This document shows, in pieces, positions 35,107-44,322 of a DNA stretch of 52,030 nt. Origin of the DNA: Saprospiraceae bacterium. Its GTDB lineage: Bacteria > Bacteroidota > Bacteroidia > Chitinophagales > Saprospiraceae. Below the pieces are notes generated by a model. That model saw nothing but the letters and a program-made list of their open reading frames with translations, searched no databases and was not told where the DNA came from. How positions within the stretch are numbered: the stretch's first letter is position 1; each line of letters begins with the position of its first letter. Location: NCBI GenBank assembly GCA_029263015.1, contig JAJCYI010000009.1, positions 1 to 52,030 on the forward strand, written 5' to 3'. The position numbers were made by a program, and so were the translations under genes.

Positions 35107-35241
35107 CATACTACCGGACATTAGACAATTAGACGATAGACATTAGACGCTGTAAAATCCATAGGTCATTGGTTATTATTAATTTATACGTTTGAAATAG
35201 TCTAATGTCTAAAAATCTATCGTCTAATGTCCAGTAGTATG
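35107..35241. mobile_element. 135-bp MITE-like element with 9-bp target duplication
   Basis: Terminal inverted repeats of 20 bp with one mismatch (CATACTACCGGACATTAGAC at 35107-35126; complement at 35222-35241) contain repeated GACATTAGAC and GATAGAC units. The perfect direct repeat ATTAGATAA flanks it at 35098-35106 and 35242-35250. It encodes no protein. It lies between the divergent typA and pullulanase promoters, and with those promoters accounts for the 34931-35446 gap. Confidence 0.85.
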
Positions 35242-35288
35242 ATTAGATAATTATTATCCGCCCTAATTGACTGGCAAACAAGGGTTTA

Positions 35289-35319
35289 TTGGCACATGCC
35301 AAAGTTCGCCCTATATTTG
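35289..35319 (+). promoter_or_regulatory. Bacteroidota-type promoter for the pullulanase gene
   Basis: TTG at 35289-35291, a 20-base spacer, and TATATTTG at 35312-35319. The start codon is 127 bases further on, leaving a long 5' leader of unknown use. Confidence 0.55.
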
Positions 35320-35446
35320 GTCTTTCTGTCCTAAAATTGCACCAATAAAAATTGGACATCTTCTTCCGTTGCCAAATCGATGATATGCATGGTTAAATAT
35401 CGACATATTCCTAATTTTACGGCTAATCAAAATATTGTACCAATTT

Positions 35447-37528
35447 ATGAAACTAAAGACATCCCTTTTTCTGCTTACCTTTTTAATTGGCATCCAGAAT
35501 TCCTTCTCCCAGATAATCGATCTGGAATTTTACAATTCACTCTTTGTAACCCAAGAAAACAAAGACAGCTTGAAAGATATGGCTCATAATCTTATTTCCG
35601 ATGCCATTAAAATTTTGGACAACTACCCTTCTTATGATGGCGATGACCTTGGCCTTACTTACTCAAAAAGGAAATCACAGTTCAAGGTTTGGTCCCCTGC
35701 TGCGACAGACGTCACCTTGCACATTTACGACGAAGGTCAATTGGGAAACCGCCTTTCTTCACACAAAATGAAGAAGGAGGCTGACGGGGTTTGGTACAGC
35801 AAATTAAAAGGCAAGAAGGAGGGACTGTACTACACTTTCCAAGTCCATCTTGGTGATTCACTATTGGTAGAAACCCCCGACCCTTACGCCATTGCCACAG
35901 GGGTAAGTGGGCAAAGGGCAATGATCGTTGACCTAAAATCAACTGATCCAGAAGGTTGGGAAACCGATCAACGACCACCCCTGAATAGCCTTTCCGATAT
36001 TATTTTATACGAACTTCATTTCCGCGACATTTCAATACATGAAAGTTCTGGCATCAAAAACAAAGGGAAGTTCATCGGGCTTGCTGAGACTGGCACCAAA
36101 TCGCCAGATGGATTGAGCACCGGTATCGACCATATCAAGGAATTGGGCGTGACGCATGTCCACTTACTGCCATCTTACGATTTTTCATCTATAGATGAAG
36201 CGGCCCTTTTCTTGAACGATTACAATTGGGGCTATGACCCTCAAAACTACAATGTGCCCGATGGATCTTATTCTACCGACCCATTTGATGGTCGGGTAAG
36301 GATAAAAGAATTTAAACAACTGATAAAAACACTCCATGAAAATGGCATCCGGGTCATTATGGATGTGGTATATAATCATACTGGCAAAACAGAAGAATCT
36401 GTGTTTAACAGACTGGTTCCTTATTACTATTACCGCTGGAACGGCCCCTATTGGTCGAACGCATCTGGTTGTGGCAATGAAACCGCCTCCGAGCGTCCAA
36501 TGATGCGGAAGTTTATGAAGGAGTCAATGAAATACTGGGCTGAGGAATACCATATTGATGGCTTCCGAGTTGACCTGATGGGCATCCACGATATCGAAAC
36601 CATGAACCAAGTTGCTAAAGAACTACATGAAATAGATTCAACCCTTTTCATTTACGGGGAAGGATGGACTGCCGGCGATAGCCCACTTGAGGAAAGTAAA
36701 AGGGCGGTCAAGGTCAACGTCAAGCAGTTGGAAGGAGTGGCAGCATTTAGCGATGAATTCCGGGACGGCGTAAAAGGACATGTTTTTAAGCAAAATGCAA
36801 AAGGATTTATCGATGGTGAAATACGACTCAAGGAGAGTGTCAAATTTGGCATAGTTGGAGGGGTTCAGCACGATCAGGTTGAGTATGAAAAAGTAAATTA
36901 CTCAAATGCCCCCTGGGCAAATCAACCAACTCAGTGTATCAATTATGTATCCTGCCACGACAACCACACGCTTTGGGATCGACTAAAATTATCGTGCAAA
37001 GGATTTCCCGAAAAGGATTTACTCCATATCAATAAATTGGCCCAAACCATCGTGTTCACTTCACAGGGAATTCCCTTTCTTCTTGCTGGGGAGGAATTTG
37101 TCCGAACCAAATTTGGTGTTGAGAATTCGTTTGAATCTCCTGACCGTATCAACCAGATCGATTGGCGGAACAAGAAAAAATATGCAGATTTATTTGAATA
37201 TTACCAAGAACTGATTCAAATGCGGAAACAACATCCTGCATTCAAAATGGGAAATGCTGAGGCTGTCAGGAACAACATTCAATTCATTGATTATGAGAAT
37301 GAGAACATTTTGGGATATACCATAAATGGCGAAGCAGTAGGAGATAGTTGGAAAAGGATTTTGGTTTTGTTCAACGGGAACAAAGTTGGAAAACGGGTGG
37401 ATATTCCGAGCGGAAACTGGAAAATCATTTGCCACAATCACAAAATCCGCATTGAAGGAATGGGTAAAAATTCAAGTACCTCTGCCAACCTTATGCCTTA
37501 TTCTGCTTATATCCTTGTGGAGGAATGA
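35447..37528 (+). CDS. pulA: type I pullulanase, exported
   Basis: Pullulanase (GH13) cleaves alpha-1,6 linkages in pullulan, starch and glycogen branches. The diagnostic YNWGYDP is at 259-265. The catalytic Asp is D376 in GFRVDLMG, the acid/base Glu is E405 in IYGEGW, and SCHDNHTLWD supplies the third acidic residue. A CBM48-like domain precedes the barrel. I chose ATG 35447 because MKLKTSLFLLTFLIGIQNSFSQ is a standard signal peptide; an ATG four codons earlier is also possible. At 693 aa it is normal for this type. It probably acts in the periplasm or outside, complementing GlgB at 11.2 kb. The stop is followed by a GTGATGAGTGATGAG repeat. Confidence 0.93.
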   Translation: MKLKTSLFLLTFLIGIQNSFSQIIDLEFYNSLFVTQENKDSLKDMAHNLISDAIKILDNYPSYDGDDLGLTYSKRKSQFKVWSPAATDVTLHIYDEGQLGNRLSSHKMKKEADGVWYSKLKGKKEGLYYTFQVHLGDSLLVETPDPYAIATGVSGQRAMIVDLKSTDPEGWETDQRPPLNSLSDIILYELHFRDISIHESSGIKNKGKFIGLAETGTKSPDGLSTGIDHIKELGVTHVHLLPSYDFSSIDEAALFLNDYNWGYDPQNYNVPDGSYSTDPFDGRVRIKEFKQLIKTLHENGIRVIMDVVYNHTGKTEESVFNRLVPYYYYRWNGPYWSNASGCGNETASERPMMRKFMKESMKYWAEEYHIDGFRVDLMGIHDIETMNQVAKELHEIDSTLFIYGEGWTAGDSPLEESKRAVKVNVKQLEGVAAFSDEFRDGVKGHVFKQNAKGFIDGEIRLKESVKFGIVGGVQHDQVEYEKVNYSNAPWANQPTQCINYVSCHDNHTLWDRLKLSCKGFPEKDLLHINKLAQTIVFTSQGIPFLLAGEEFVRTKFGVENSFESPDRINQIDWRNKKKYADLFEYYQELIQMRKQHPAFKMGNAEAVRNNIQFIDYENENILGYTINGEAVGDSWKRILVLFNGNKVGKRVDIPSGNWKIICHNHKIRIEGMGKNSSTSANLMPYSAYILVEE

Positions 37529-37611
37529 AGAGGAGTGATGAGTGATGAGTTATAAGTGGGATAATTTTTTTTGAGTAATCACCATTCACCATTTGTAATC
37601 ACCAACATTAA
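37529..37611. repeat. GTGATGAGTGATGAG / AATCACCATTCACC microrepeat
   Basis: GAGTGATGAGTGATGAG directly after the pullulanase stop is followed about 40 bases later by oppositely oriented AATCACCATTCACC and TAATCACC. The same family occurs at 19509 and 50095. Confidence 0.6.
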
Positions 37612-38343
37612 ATGAAAATAGACATTCTTGCCATTGGCGTCCATCCTGACGATGTAGAACTAAGCGCCAGTGGCACACTTCTAAAACACATTGAATTGGG
37701 TAAAACTGTTGGGTTACTCGACCTGACCAGGGGTGAATTGGGCACAAGGGGGACACCTGAAATCCGAGAAGCAGAATCAAAAGAATCTGCAAAAAAAATG
37801 GGCGCTTTGTTTCGCAGGAATCTAAAAATGGCTGACGGCCTTTTCACTCACGACCAGAAAAATTTAATCAAAATTATCGAGATTGTGCGTTGGTGCAGGC
37901 CAGAAATCGTGCTGGCAAATGCACTTGACGATCGCCACCCCGACCATGGCAGGGCAGCTAAATTGACTGCTGACGCTTGTTATTTATCAGGCCTAATAAA
38001 AATCCCTACAATTGATGAGCAAGGGAAAGCACAGGAAAGTTGGCGCCCAAAAGCTATTTACCATTATATCCAAGACCGTAACCTTACACCCGATTTTGTG
38101 GTTGACGTTTCCTCCTTTTTTGAAAAAAAAATGGAATTGATACTGACGTTTAAGTCACAATTTTATTTGCCAGAAAATGACAATTATCAGGAAGAATTAG
38201 CTACCCCAATTTCAGGAAAAGATTTCATGGATTTTATGCGGGCAAAAGGGCGCTCATTTGGCCGGTCCATTGGCGCTGAATATGCTGAGGGGTTCAATAG
38301 AAGCAGGGTGTTTGGCGTAGAAAACTTGTTTGACTTGGTTTAA
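37612..38343 (+). CDS. bshB1: bacillithiol biosynthesis deacetylase BshB1
   Basis: BshB1 removes the acetyl group from GlcNAc-malate, the second step of bacillithiol synthesis. It is a LmbE/PIG-L zinc deacetylase: HPDDVELSASG places the ligands H11 and D14 at the N-terminus, and DRHPDHGRAA supplies the later His (H109, H112). Length (243 aa) and the conserved RGELGTRGTPEIR fit BshB1 rather than a generic LmbE protein. BshA and BshC are not in the window. It converges with the minus-strand operon at 38385. Confidence 0.93.
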   Translation: MKIDILAIGVHPDDVELSASGTLLKHIELGKTVGLLDLTRGELGTRGTPEIREAESKESAKKMGALFRRNLKMADGLFTHDQKNLIKIIEIVRWCRPEIVLANALDDRHPDHGRAAKLTADACYLSGLIKIPTIDEQGKAQESWRPKAIYHYIQDRNLTPDFVVDVSSFFEKKMELILTFKSQFYLPENDNYQEELATPISGKDFMDFMRAKGRSFGRSIGAEYAEGFNRSRVFGVENLFDLV

Positions 38344-38384
38344 GTAAAACCGTTGGTGATTAGGAGTTCCCCTTTTAACAATCT

Positions 38385-38729
38385 CTAATATTTCCCTTCC
38401 ATCCGATCAACATATTGAACTTCTCCAAGCCTGAATTTTACAGGGAATTTTGCCGCTTTTTCCATCTGCACTTCCAAACGGCAAAACAAGGCTAAGTCTT
38501 TGAAATGGTATGCCTTTTCCATTATTGGTGGCGATTTGGCATAAACATAAATATTTGGGTTGGTGTCATGTTGTTTTAATAAAAAGGAAGAAGGACGTAA
38601 AGGTGAGATCATTTGTCCAAAATGTGGCAACTCTATCTTAACAGGCTGATATTTCACACCTATTGAATTCTGGCAAAACAAGTTGCTGCTCAGAAAGATT
38701 AGGACAATAATTGAAATGTATTTTTTCAT
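38385..38729 (-). CDS. small exported protein of unknown function
   Basis: A 114-aa product with signal peptide MKKYISIIVLIFLSSNLFCQ. I chose ATG 38729 because it starts this signal and overlaps (ATGA) the stop of the tiny membrane ORF upstream. The mature part of about 94 residues has a charged, beta-like pattern ending in VKFRLGEVQYVDRMEGK. I do not recognise the family. It is probably periplasmic and co-translated with the two genes before it. Confidence 0.8.
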   Translation of the reverse strand: MKKYISIIVLIFLSSNLFCQNSIGVKYQPVKIELPHFGQMISPLRPSSFLLKQHDTNPNIYVYAKSPPIMEKAYHFKDLALFCRLEVQMEKAAKFPVKFRLGEVQYVDRMEGKY

Positions 38730-38851
38730 TCCATCGCACATTTTCCAGCTTGGGTGATAACAACAATCCAAATCAAGCCTTTTATCAAAAAAAACAGAAA
38801 GCCTGCAATCCCTATTTTTTTCAACCATTTCTTAACTGCTTCTTTTTTCAA
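38726..38851 (-). CDS. 41-residue membrane miniprotein, TTG start
   Basis: Starting at TTG 38851 the minus strand reads a basic helix (KKEAVKKWLKKIG) followed by one membrane helix (IAGFLFFLIKGLIWIVVITQ) and a short tail. Three facts support a real gene: AGGA lies a few bases ahead of the TTG, the start is only five bases after the upstream carboxyltransferase stop, and the stop overlaps the next ATG as ATGA. Function is unknown; the positive-then-hydrophobic layout suggests an inner-membrane peptide. No homology search was possible. Confidence 0.6.
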   Translation of the reverse strand: MKKEAVKKWLKKIGIAGFLFFLIKGLIWIVVITQAGKCAME

Positions 38852-38856
38852 TATTC

Positions 38857-40482
38857 CTAAGTTTGAATCACGCCAACATTAAACTTCTCAATGGGTGAAT
38901 GGTTCGCCATTTCAATACCCCTCGAAATCCATTCCCTTGTTTTCATCGGATCAATTATCGCATCAACCCATAGCCTCGACGCAGCATAATAAGGGGTGGT
39001 CTGTTCATCATATTTGTTTTTTATTTTATCGAACATTTCTTTTTCATCCTTTTCAGAAAGCTCTTCTCCTTTCGCTTTCAAACTCGATACTTGAATCTGC
39101 AACAACGTTTTTGCTGCTTGGGAGCCTCCCATCACAGCAATTTTTGCGGTTGGCCAAGCAACGATCAAGCGCGGATCGTAAGCCTTGCCACACATAGCAT
39201 AATTTCCGGCACCGTAAGAATTCCCCATAACGATGCTAAACTTTGGGACCGTTGAATTTGAAACGGCGTTCACCATTTTAGCGCCATCCTTGATGATTCC
39301 CCCGTGTTCCGAGCGACTGCCAACCATGAACCCAGTGACATCGTGGAAGAAGACAAGCGGTATTTTTTTTTGGTTGCAATTCATAATGAACCGGGTCGCC
39401 TTACTGGCAGAATCAGAATAAATGACACCACCAAACTGCATCTCTCCATTTGAAGCTTTTTCCACCTCACGGCTATTGGCCACAATCCCAACCGACCAGC
39501 CATCAATTCTTGCATAAGCACAAATGATGGTTTTGCCGTAATCTTCTTTATAAATCGTCAATTCAGAATTGTCAACTATGCGTTTTAAGATCTCAACCAT
39601 ATTATATGGCCTTGCAGGGTCGGAGGGCTTGATTTGATAAAGGTCACTAGCTGGGTAATTTGGCGATAAGGGTTCTGCCCTATCTAATCCCGCCTTTTCA
39701 AAATCTCCCATTTTGTCCATCAATCCCCTAATCGTATCGAGGCAAGTCGAATCGTCCTTGACTTTATAATCACAAACTCCAGAAATTTCAGTCTGGGTAG
39801 TAGCTCCACCAAGAGTCTCTGAATCAACGGTTTCGCCAATGGCCGCTTTAACCAAATACGGCCCTGCCAGGAAAATGCTGCCAGTCCCTTCTACAATCAA
39901 AGACTCGTCCGACATAATTGGCAAATAGGCTCCACCCGCCACACAGCTACCCATGATGGCAGCTATTTGCGGGATTCCCATGGCCGACATTTTTGCATTG
40001 TTCCTGAATATTCTGCCGAAATGTTCTTTGTCAGGGAAAATTTCATCCTGCATGGGAAGGAAAACCCCAGCACTGTCGACCAAGTAGATAATAGGCAGTC
40101 GGTTTTCCATCGAAATCTCTTGAGCACGAAGGTTCTTTTTACCGGTGATCGGAAACCAAGCCCCAGCCTTAACAGTAGCATCATTTGCCACAATCACGCA
40201 CAACCTTTTACAAACCCGGCCTAAGACCACCACCACACCACCAGCGGGGCACCCCCCATATTCTTCATACATGCCATATCCCGCAAATTCGCCTATCTCA
40301 AGCCATTCGTCACCATCGTCAACAAGGTAATTGATCCTTTCACGAGCGGTCATTTTCCCTCTAGCGTGGTGTTTTTCTATCTTTTTTGTCCCTCCACCCA
40401 AACGTAATTTAATCAACCTGTGGTTGAGTTTGGACAGCAGGAGTTTCATTGCGTCTTCGTTCTTATTTTTATCCAAATCCAT
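38857..40482 (-). CDS. acyl-CoA carboxylase carboxyltransferase (methylcrotonyl-CoA type)
   Basis: This 541-aa subunit moves the carboxyl group from biotin to an acyl-CoA. The N- and C-terminal crotonase halves are visible, with conserved blocks such as HHARGKMTARERI, GAWFPITGKKNLRAQEI and SCVAGGAYLPIMSDE, a pattern closest to the beta subunit of 3-methylcrotonyl-CoA carboxylase (leucine breakdown). A propionyl- or geranyl-CoA role cannot be excluded. No biotin carboxylase or leucine-catabolic gene is adjacent. The miniprotein ORF and the small exported protein follow in the same transcription unit. Confidence 0.9.
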   Translation of the reverse strand: MDLDKNKNEDAMKLLLSKLNHRLIKLRLGGGTKKIEKHHARGKMTARERINYLVDDGDEWLEIGEFAGYGMYEEYGGCPAGGVVVVLGRVCKRLCVIVANDATVKAGAWFPITGKKNLRAQEISMENRLPIIYLVDSAGVFLPMQDEIFPDKEHFGRIFRNNAKMSAMGIPQIAAIMGSCVAGGAYLPIMSDESLIVEGTGSIFLAGPYLVKAAIGETVDSETLGGATTQTEISGVCDYKVKDDSTCLDTIRGLMDKMGDFEKAGLDRAEPLSPNYPASDLYQIKPSDPARPYNMVEILKRIVDNSELTIYKEDYGKTIICAYARIDGWSVGIVANSREVEKASNGEMQFGGVIYSDSASKATRFIMNCNQKKIPLVFFHDVTGFMVGSRSEHGGIIKDGAKMVNAVSNSTVPKFSIVMGNSYGAGNYAMCGKAYDPRLIVAWPTAKIAVMGGSQAAKTLLQIQVSSLKAKGEELSEKDEKEMFDKIKNKYDEQTTPYYAASRLWVDAIIDPMKTREWISRGIEMANHSPIEKFNVGVIQT

Positions 40483-40545
40483 ATTTAATTGTAGAAATTG
40501 TAGAAAGCGGAAAGGTAAACAATGTCCTTTAATTCAAGGAATAAA

Positions 40546-40583
40546 AAAAGCCCAGTGCCATTATCAAATAACACTGGGCTTTT
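40546..40583 (-). terminator. rho-independent terminator of the htrA gene
   Basis: On the minus strand CACTGGGCT is followed by a T-run, pairing AGCCCAGTG (40549-40557) with CACTGGGCT (40572-40580). It lies 16 bases downstream of the protease stop. Confidence 0.85.
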
Positions 40584-40598
40584 CACCAATGGAGCAAT

Positions 40599-42038
40599 TC
40601 ACCTCACTTCAAAAGTATAATAATATTCTCCAGGATAGCTTTCGTAGAACCCTTCTAAGATCACTTTTCCCCCAGCATTTTTCTTTAGTTCGCTGAGTAA
40701 TTCCCTTACAGACGACACCTTCACTTCCCCTACTTTGGTTATAATATAATTGGGATCCATTTCAGTCCTTTCGATGATGCTGCCAACTTCAATATTTTCT
40801 ACAATAACTCCTGAGATCCTGAGCCTACGTTTTTCATCCTGCGTAAAATCCCGTGGTTCAAAACCAAGTTGGCCCAACATATCCTTGACTCCTTTCCTGC
40901 TCGTAAAAGCGGTGGTCTGGTTCTTATCTTTCAGCGTAACATTTGTCCTGTATCGTTTGCTTTCCCTGATATACTGAACAATAATGGTAGAACCAGGATG
41001 TAGTCTTCCTACTTGCTCTTGAAGCTCTGGGATCGTTTTGATTTTTACTTTGCCAATTCCTACAATAACATCCCCACTTTGCAACCCCGCATCCTCTGCT
41101 CCACCAGCAGGAGTAACACTACTAATGTAAACCCCTTCGATCTTTGGCAGGCCAAGTTCTTTGGCATTTTGATCGTTGACAGGGCCGATCCTCACACCCA
41201 ACAAGCCTCGTTTAACTTCACCATAATCCCTTAAATCCTTTATGATTTTTTGAACCAAAGTAGAAGGTATTGCAAATGAATAACCCTCGTATTTTCCAGA
41301 ACGGGTAATGATTGCAGTATTAATACCAACCAACTCCCCATTTGTATTGACAAGTGCGCCCCCACTGTTGCCTGGATTCACAGCAGCGTCAGTTTGAATG
41401 AAAGATTCAATGGTATATTCTCCTTCCAAAATGTCGATGCTTCTTCCTTTTGCACTTACAATACCTGCGGTAACGGTGGATTCAAGGTTGAAAGGGTTGC
41501 CCACGGCCATGACCCATTCACCTACGCTCAAAGAATCAGAATTGCCAAAAATCAAATATGGTAGGTCTTTTTCATCAATTTTCAGAAGAGCGAGGTCCGT
41601 TGAAGGATCATTGGCTATCAATTTGGCTTCGTACTCACGATGGTCATTTAGCGTGATTTCATATTTGTTGCCATCTTCGATCACATGGTTGTTGGTCACA
41701 ATAAATCCGTCACTCGAAACAATAACCCCAGATCCTGAGGAAGCTCCATATGACCCTGAACCCCACCATGAATAATTGGAATCCTGAATTGCACGTACAT
41801 TTACCACCCCAGGCGTTACCCTTCGTGCTGCAGATGTAAAATCAGTAGGAGCGGAAGATATAAATGTACGTTGGAGATTTCCTGAAAACTGGTCTGCCAA
41901 TTCCAAATTGGTGTAAATCGCTGGTACAGAAGTCCCATCAGCATAAACAATGTTGGGACCTTCTAATTGCCGGTAAATAAATACTGCAAAAAAAGCGCTA
42001 AGCAATGAAGCAATGACAATGGGAATTATTTTATTCAT
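40599..42038 (-). CDS. DegP/HtrA-family periplasmic serine protease
   Basis: A 479-aa HtrA/Do protease for misfolded envelope proteins. An N-terminal signal anchor (IIPIVIASLLSAFFAVFIY) comes first. The triad is H118 in IVTNNHVI, D148 in STDLALLKI, and S225 in NPGNSGGALV. Two PDZ domains follow (about 270-360 and 390-475); the first has a normal GLLGVRIG-type loop and ligand groove. It has its own terminator. The 233 bases before the divergent dapF gene show no other feature. Confidence 0.95.
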   Translation of the reverse strand: MNKIIPIVIASLLSAFFAVFIYRQLEGPNIVYADGTSVPAIYTNLELADQFSGNLQRTFISSAPTDFTSAARRVTPGVVNVRAIQDSNYSWWGSGSYGASSGSGVIVSSDGFIVTNNHVIEDGNKYEITLNDHREYEAKLIANDPSTDLALLKIDEKDLPYLIFGNSDSLSVGEWVMAVGNPFNLESTVTAGIVSAKGRSIDILEGEYTIESFIQTDAAVNPGNSGGALVNTNGELVGINTAIITRSGKYEGYSFAIPSTLVQKIIKDLRDYGEVKRGLLGVRIGPVNDQNAKELGLPKIEGVYISSVTPAGGAEDAGLQSGDVIVGIGKVKIKTIPELQEQVGRLHPGSTIIVQYIRESKRYRTNVTLKDKNQTTAFTSRKGVKDMLGQLGFEPRDFTQDEKRRLRISGVIVENIEVGSIIERTEMDPNYIITKVGEVKVSSVRELLSELKKNAGGKVILEGFYESYPGEYYYTFEVR

Positions 42039-42238
42039 AAAAAATCGGATTGTTTGTTTCTTGTTACCTAAAGTGCAATTTGATCTTTTTATTATGGAAT
42101 TTCAAAACGGTTGTCGCTTTTTTTAAGTATTTCCAAAATAAAAAACATGTTCAATGTCCTTGTTAACGCATTCCGTGTGCTGTGGTTCGTTCATTTTAAG
42201 ATAAAATCAGAAACATGGATGAATAGGCATGAGACTGC

Positions 42239-42246
42239 TAATTTTG
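42239..42246 (+). promoter_or_regulatory. possible -7 element for dapF
   Basis: TAATTTTG matches TAnnTTTG 25 bases before the dapF ATG. No -33 TTG at standard spacing was seen. Confidence 0.35.
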
Positions 42247-42271
42247 CTCCAAAATCAATAATTGTTCTACC

Positions 42272-43066
42272 ATGAATTTACCATTCTTCAAATACCAAGG
42301 TACAGGAAATGATTTTGTATTGATCGATCAACGAGCAGTACAATACCTGAAAAGGGATCAGGCTGAGATCATTCGGACTATATGTGACAGGAGATTCGGC
42401 ATAGGCGCCGATGGCCTTATCTTGTTACAAAATATTGATGGTTTTGATTTTGAAATGATCTATTTCAATGCAGATGGAGGGGAAAGTACGATGTGTGGCA
42501 ATGGCGGGAGGTGTATAACCGCATTTGCTAAAAAACTCGGGATCATTGAATCAAAATGCACCTTCCTTGCAATTGATGGGCCACATGAAGCCCTCGCTCA
42601 ACAGGACGGTACTGTTAATTTAAAGATGACCGATGTCACAGATATTGAGATAGGAGATGATTATTTTATCCTAAATACTGGTTCCCCCCATTACGTAATA
42701 ATTGTGGAAGATATTTCAGACCTCAATGTAGTTGAAAGTGGTCAAGTGATCAGGTATTCAGATCGTTTCAGGGAAGCAGGCATCAATGTCAATTTTGTTG
42801 AAAAGATCAAAAATGGGATAGAAGTGGCTACTTATGAACGGGGTGTAGAAGATGAAACTTTGTCGTGCGGAACTGGAGTTACAGCAGCTGCTATTGCTTG
42901 GCACCTTCACAATTCTACTTCTGCAAGTGGAGAAGTATCCGTCCAAACTAAAGGAGGGAACCTAAAGGTGAAATTTGAAAAAGAAAATGGGGGCTTTAAG
43001 CAAATCTGGCTTTGTGGTCCCACTAAGAATGTGTTTTCGGGAAATTTTCCAATTTCTAATTTCTAA
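42272..43066 (+). CDS. dapF: diaminopimelate epimerase
   Basis: DapF interconverts LL- and meso-diaminopimelate for lysine and peptidoglycan synthesis. The two catalytic cysteines are C75 in STMCGNGGRC and C199 in LSCGTGV. FKYQGTGNDFVLID at the N-terminus is diagnostic. Length 264 aa is normal. Its TAA stop overlaps the TAG stop of the convergent hisC. Both stops fall in an AATTTCTAATTTCTAA microrepeat, so the last residues (PISNF) may be repeat-derived. No other dap gene is nearby. Confidence 0.96.
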   Translation: MNLPFFKYQGTGNDFVLIDQRAVQYLKRDQAEIIRTICDRRFGIGADGLILLQNIDGFDFEMIYFNADGGESTMCGNGGRCITAFAKKLGIIESKCTFLAIDGPHEALAQQDGTVNLKMTDVTDIEIGDDYFILNTGSPHYVIIVEDISDLNVVESGQVIRYSDRFREAGINVNFVEKIKNGIEVATYERGVEDETLSCGTGVTAAAIAWHLHNSTSASGEVSVQTKGGNLKVKFEKENGGFKQIWLCGPTKNVFSGNFPISNF

Positions 43067-44178
43067 TTCTTGCAGATCTTTTTCAAAGCTTTGACGTAAG
43101 CTTTATTTGCTTCCCTTGAACCAATAGTGACCCTAACACATCCAGGCGCACCAAAACTTCCGACCGGCCTGACCATCACTCCTTGCATCAACATTTTTTG
43201 TTCAAATTCGAATTCATCAATATCTGGTTTTACCATGATGAAGTTGGCTTGTGACTTCCAATATTTTACGCCAAGTTTGTCCAATTTAGAATAAAGCCAC
43301 GCTCTTTCTTTATGAATATGATTTACTGTTTTTTCAACAAATTTCTTGTCCTTCAGGGCTGCAATAGCAGCATTCAAGGTTAATTTGTTTAGAATGAAGG
43401 GTTTACTCAACCGACGTATGTATCCAGCTATTTCTGGGGTGGAATAACCATACCCAATTCGCAAAGCTGCCATGCCATAAGTTTTGGAAAAACTATTAAC
43501 AGCAATGACCTTTTTACCAGATTTTACATATGGCAAGGCAGTCGTAAAATTATCTGCATCTGCAAAATGGAAGTAAACTTCGTCCATAACCAATACAACG
43601 TGCTCAGGCATATTATCCACAAGTTCGTCTATATCCTTTTTGGGTAAATAAGTACCGGTCGGATTATTGGGAGAAGTAATAAAAATCAACCGGGTATTGG
43701 GTGTGATTGCTTTAAGAATCTCTTTGACATTCAGTTGATACGTCTCGGGCTTAAGCGGCACATCAATGATTTTGGCTCCTTGCCATTCTGAAAACATGAT
43801 GTATGGCATGAAACAAGGGTTTGAGACGATGCACTCCAACCCTTCGCCAAGGAATCCCCGTATGATATGCTCGATTACTTCCGACCCAGAATTGGCAGCA
43901 ATAAAATGTTCAACTGTCAATTGATTTTCATAATATTTAGCTAAGCTTTCTTGCAATCGAATGGTTGTTCGATCGGGATAATGGTTCAAGTCTTCAATTG
44001 ATTGGCGGAGGGCTTTTTTAGCTTTGGGAGAAGTCCCCAAAAGATTTTCGTTGGAAGAAAGTTTGTAGATTTTTTTCGATTTGGATTTTATTTCTCCCAA
44101 TGTTTTTCCTCCTTTATAACCTGCATTGCCGAGAAGATAGGGCTTAAATATCTGAATTTTCTCGTCTTGATTTGACAT
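43063..44178 (-). CDS. hisC: histidinol-phosphate aminotransferase
   Basis: HisC is a fold-type I PLP aminotransferase for histidine synthesis and sometimes aromatic amino acids. The PLP lysine is K232 in VNSFSKTYGMAALRIGYG, with ITSPNNPTGTYLP and MDEVYFHF as supporting motifs. Length 371 aa is normal. No other histidine gene is in the window, so a different substrate such as a phenylpyruvate-type acid is possible. The stop overlaps that of dapF, and transcription from each gene would run into the other. Confidence 0.92.
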   Translation of the reverse strand: MSNQDEKIQIFKPYLLGNAGYKGGKTLGEIKSKSKKIYKLSSNENLLGTSPKAKKALRQSIEDLNHYPDRTTIRLQESLAKYYENQLTVEHFIAANSGSEVIEHIIRGFLGEGLECIVSNPCFMPYIMFSEWQGAKIIDVPLKPETYQLNVKEILKAITPNTRLIFITSPNNPTGTYLPKKDIDELVDNMPEHVVLVMDEVYFHFADADNFTTALPYVKSGKKVIAVNSFSKTYGMAALRIGYGYSTPEIAGYIRRLSKPFILNKLTLNAAIAALKDKKFVEKTVNHIHKERAWLYSKLDKLGVKYWKSQANFIMVKPDIDEFEFEQKMLMQGVMVRPVGSFGAPGCVRVTIGSREANKAYVKALKKICKN

Positions 44179-44201
44179 ATTTTCGTTGTTTTAAATTTTG
44201 G

Positions 44202-44209
44202 CAAAAGTA
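44202..44209 (-). promoter_or_regulatory. possible -7 element for hisC
   Basis: On the minus strand TACTTTTG matches TAnnTTTG 24 bases before the ATG; a TTG lies at 26 bases instead of 19-20, so it is weak. Confidence 0.35.
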
Positions 44210-44322
44210 TCAAAATTAGCCCCTAATTTTTTTGTCAAGATTGGTGAAATAAAATAGGGACCAACATTGCTGCTGAACCCCATCTTATTTATTGCCAGTT
44301 AATAATTCTTAAACCTGTTGGA

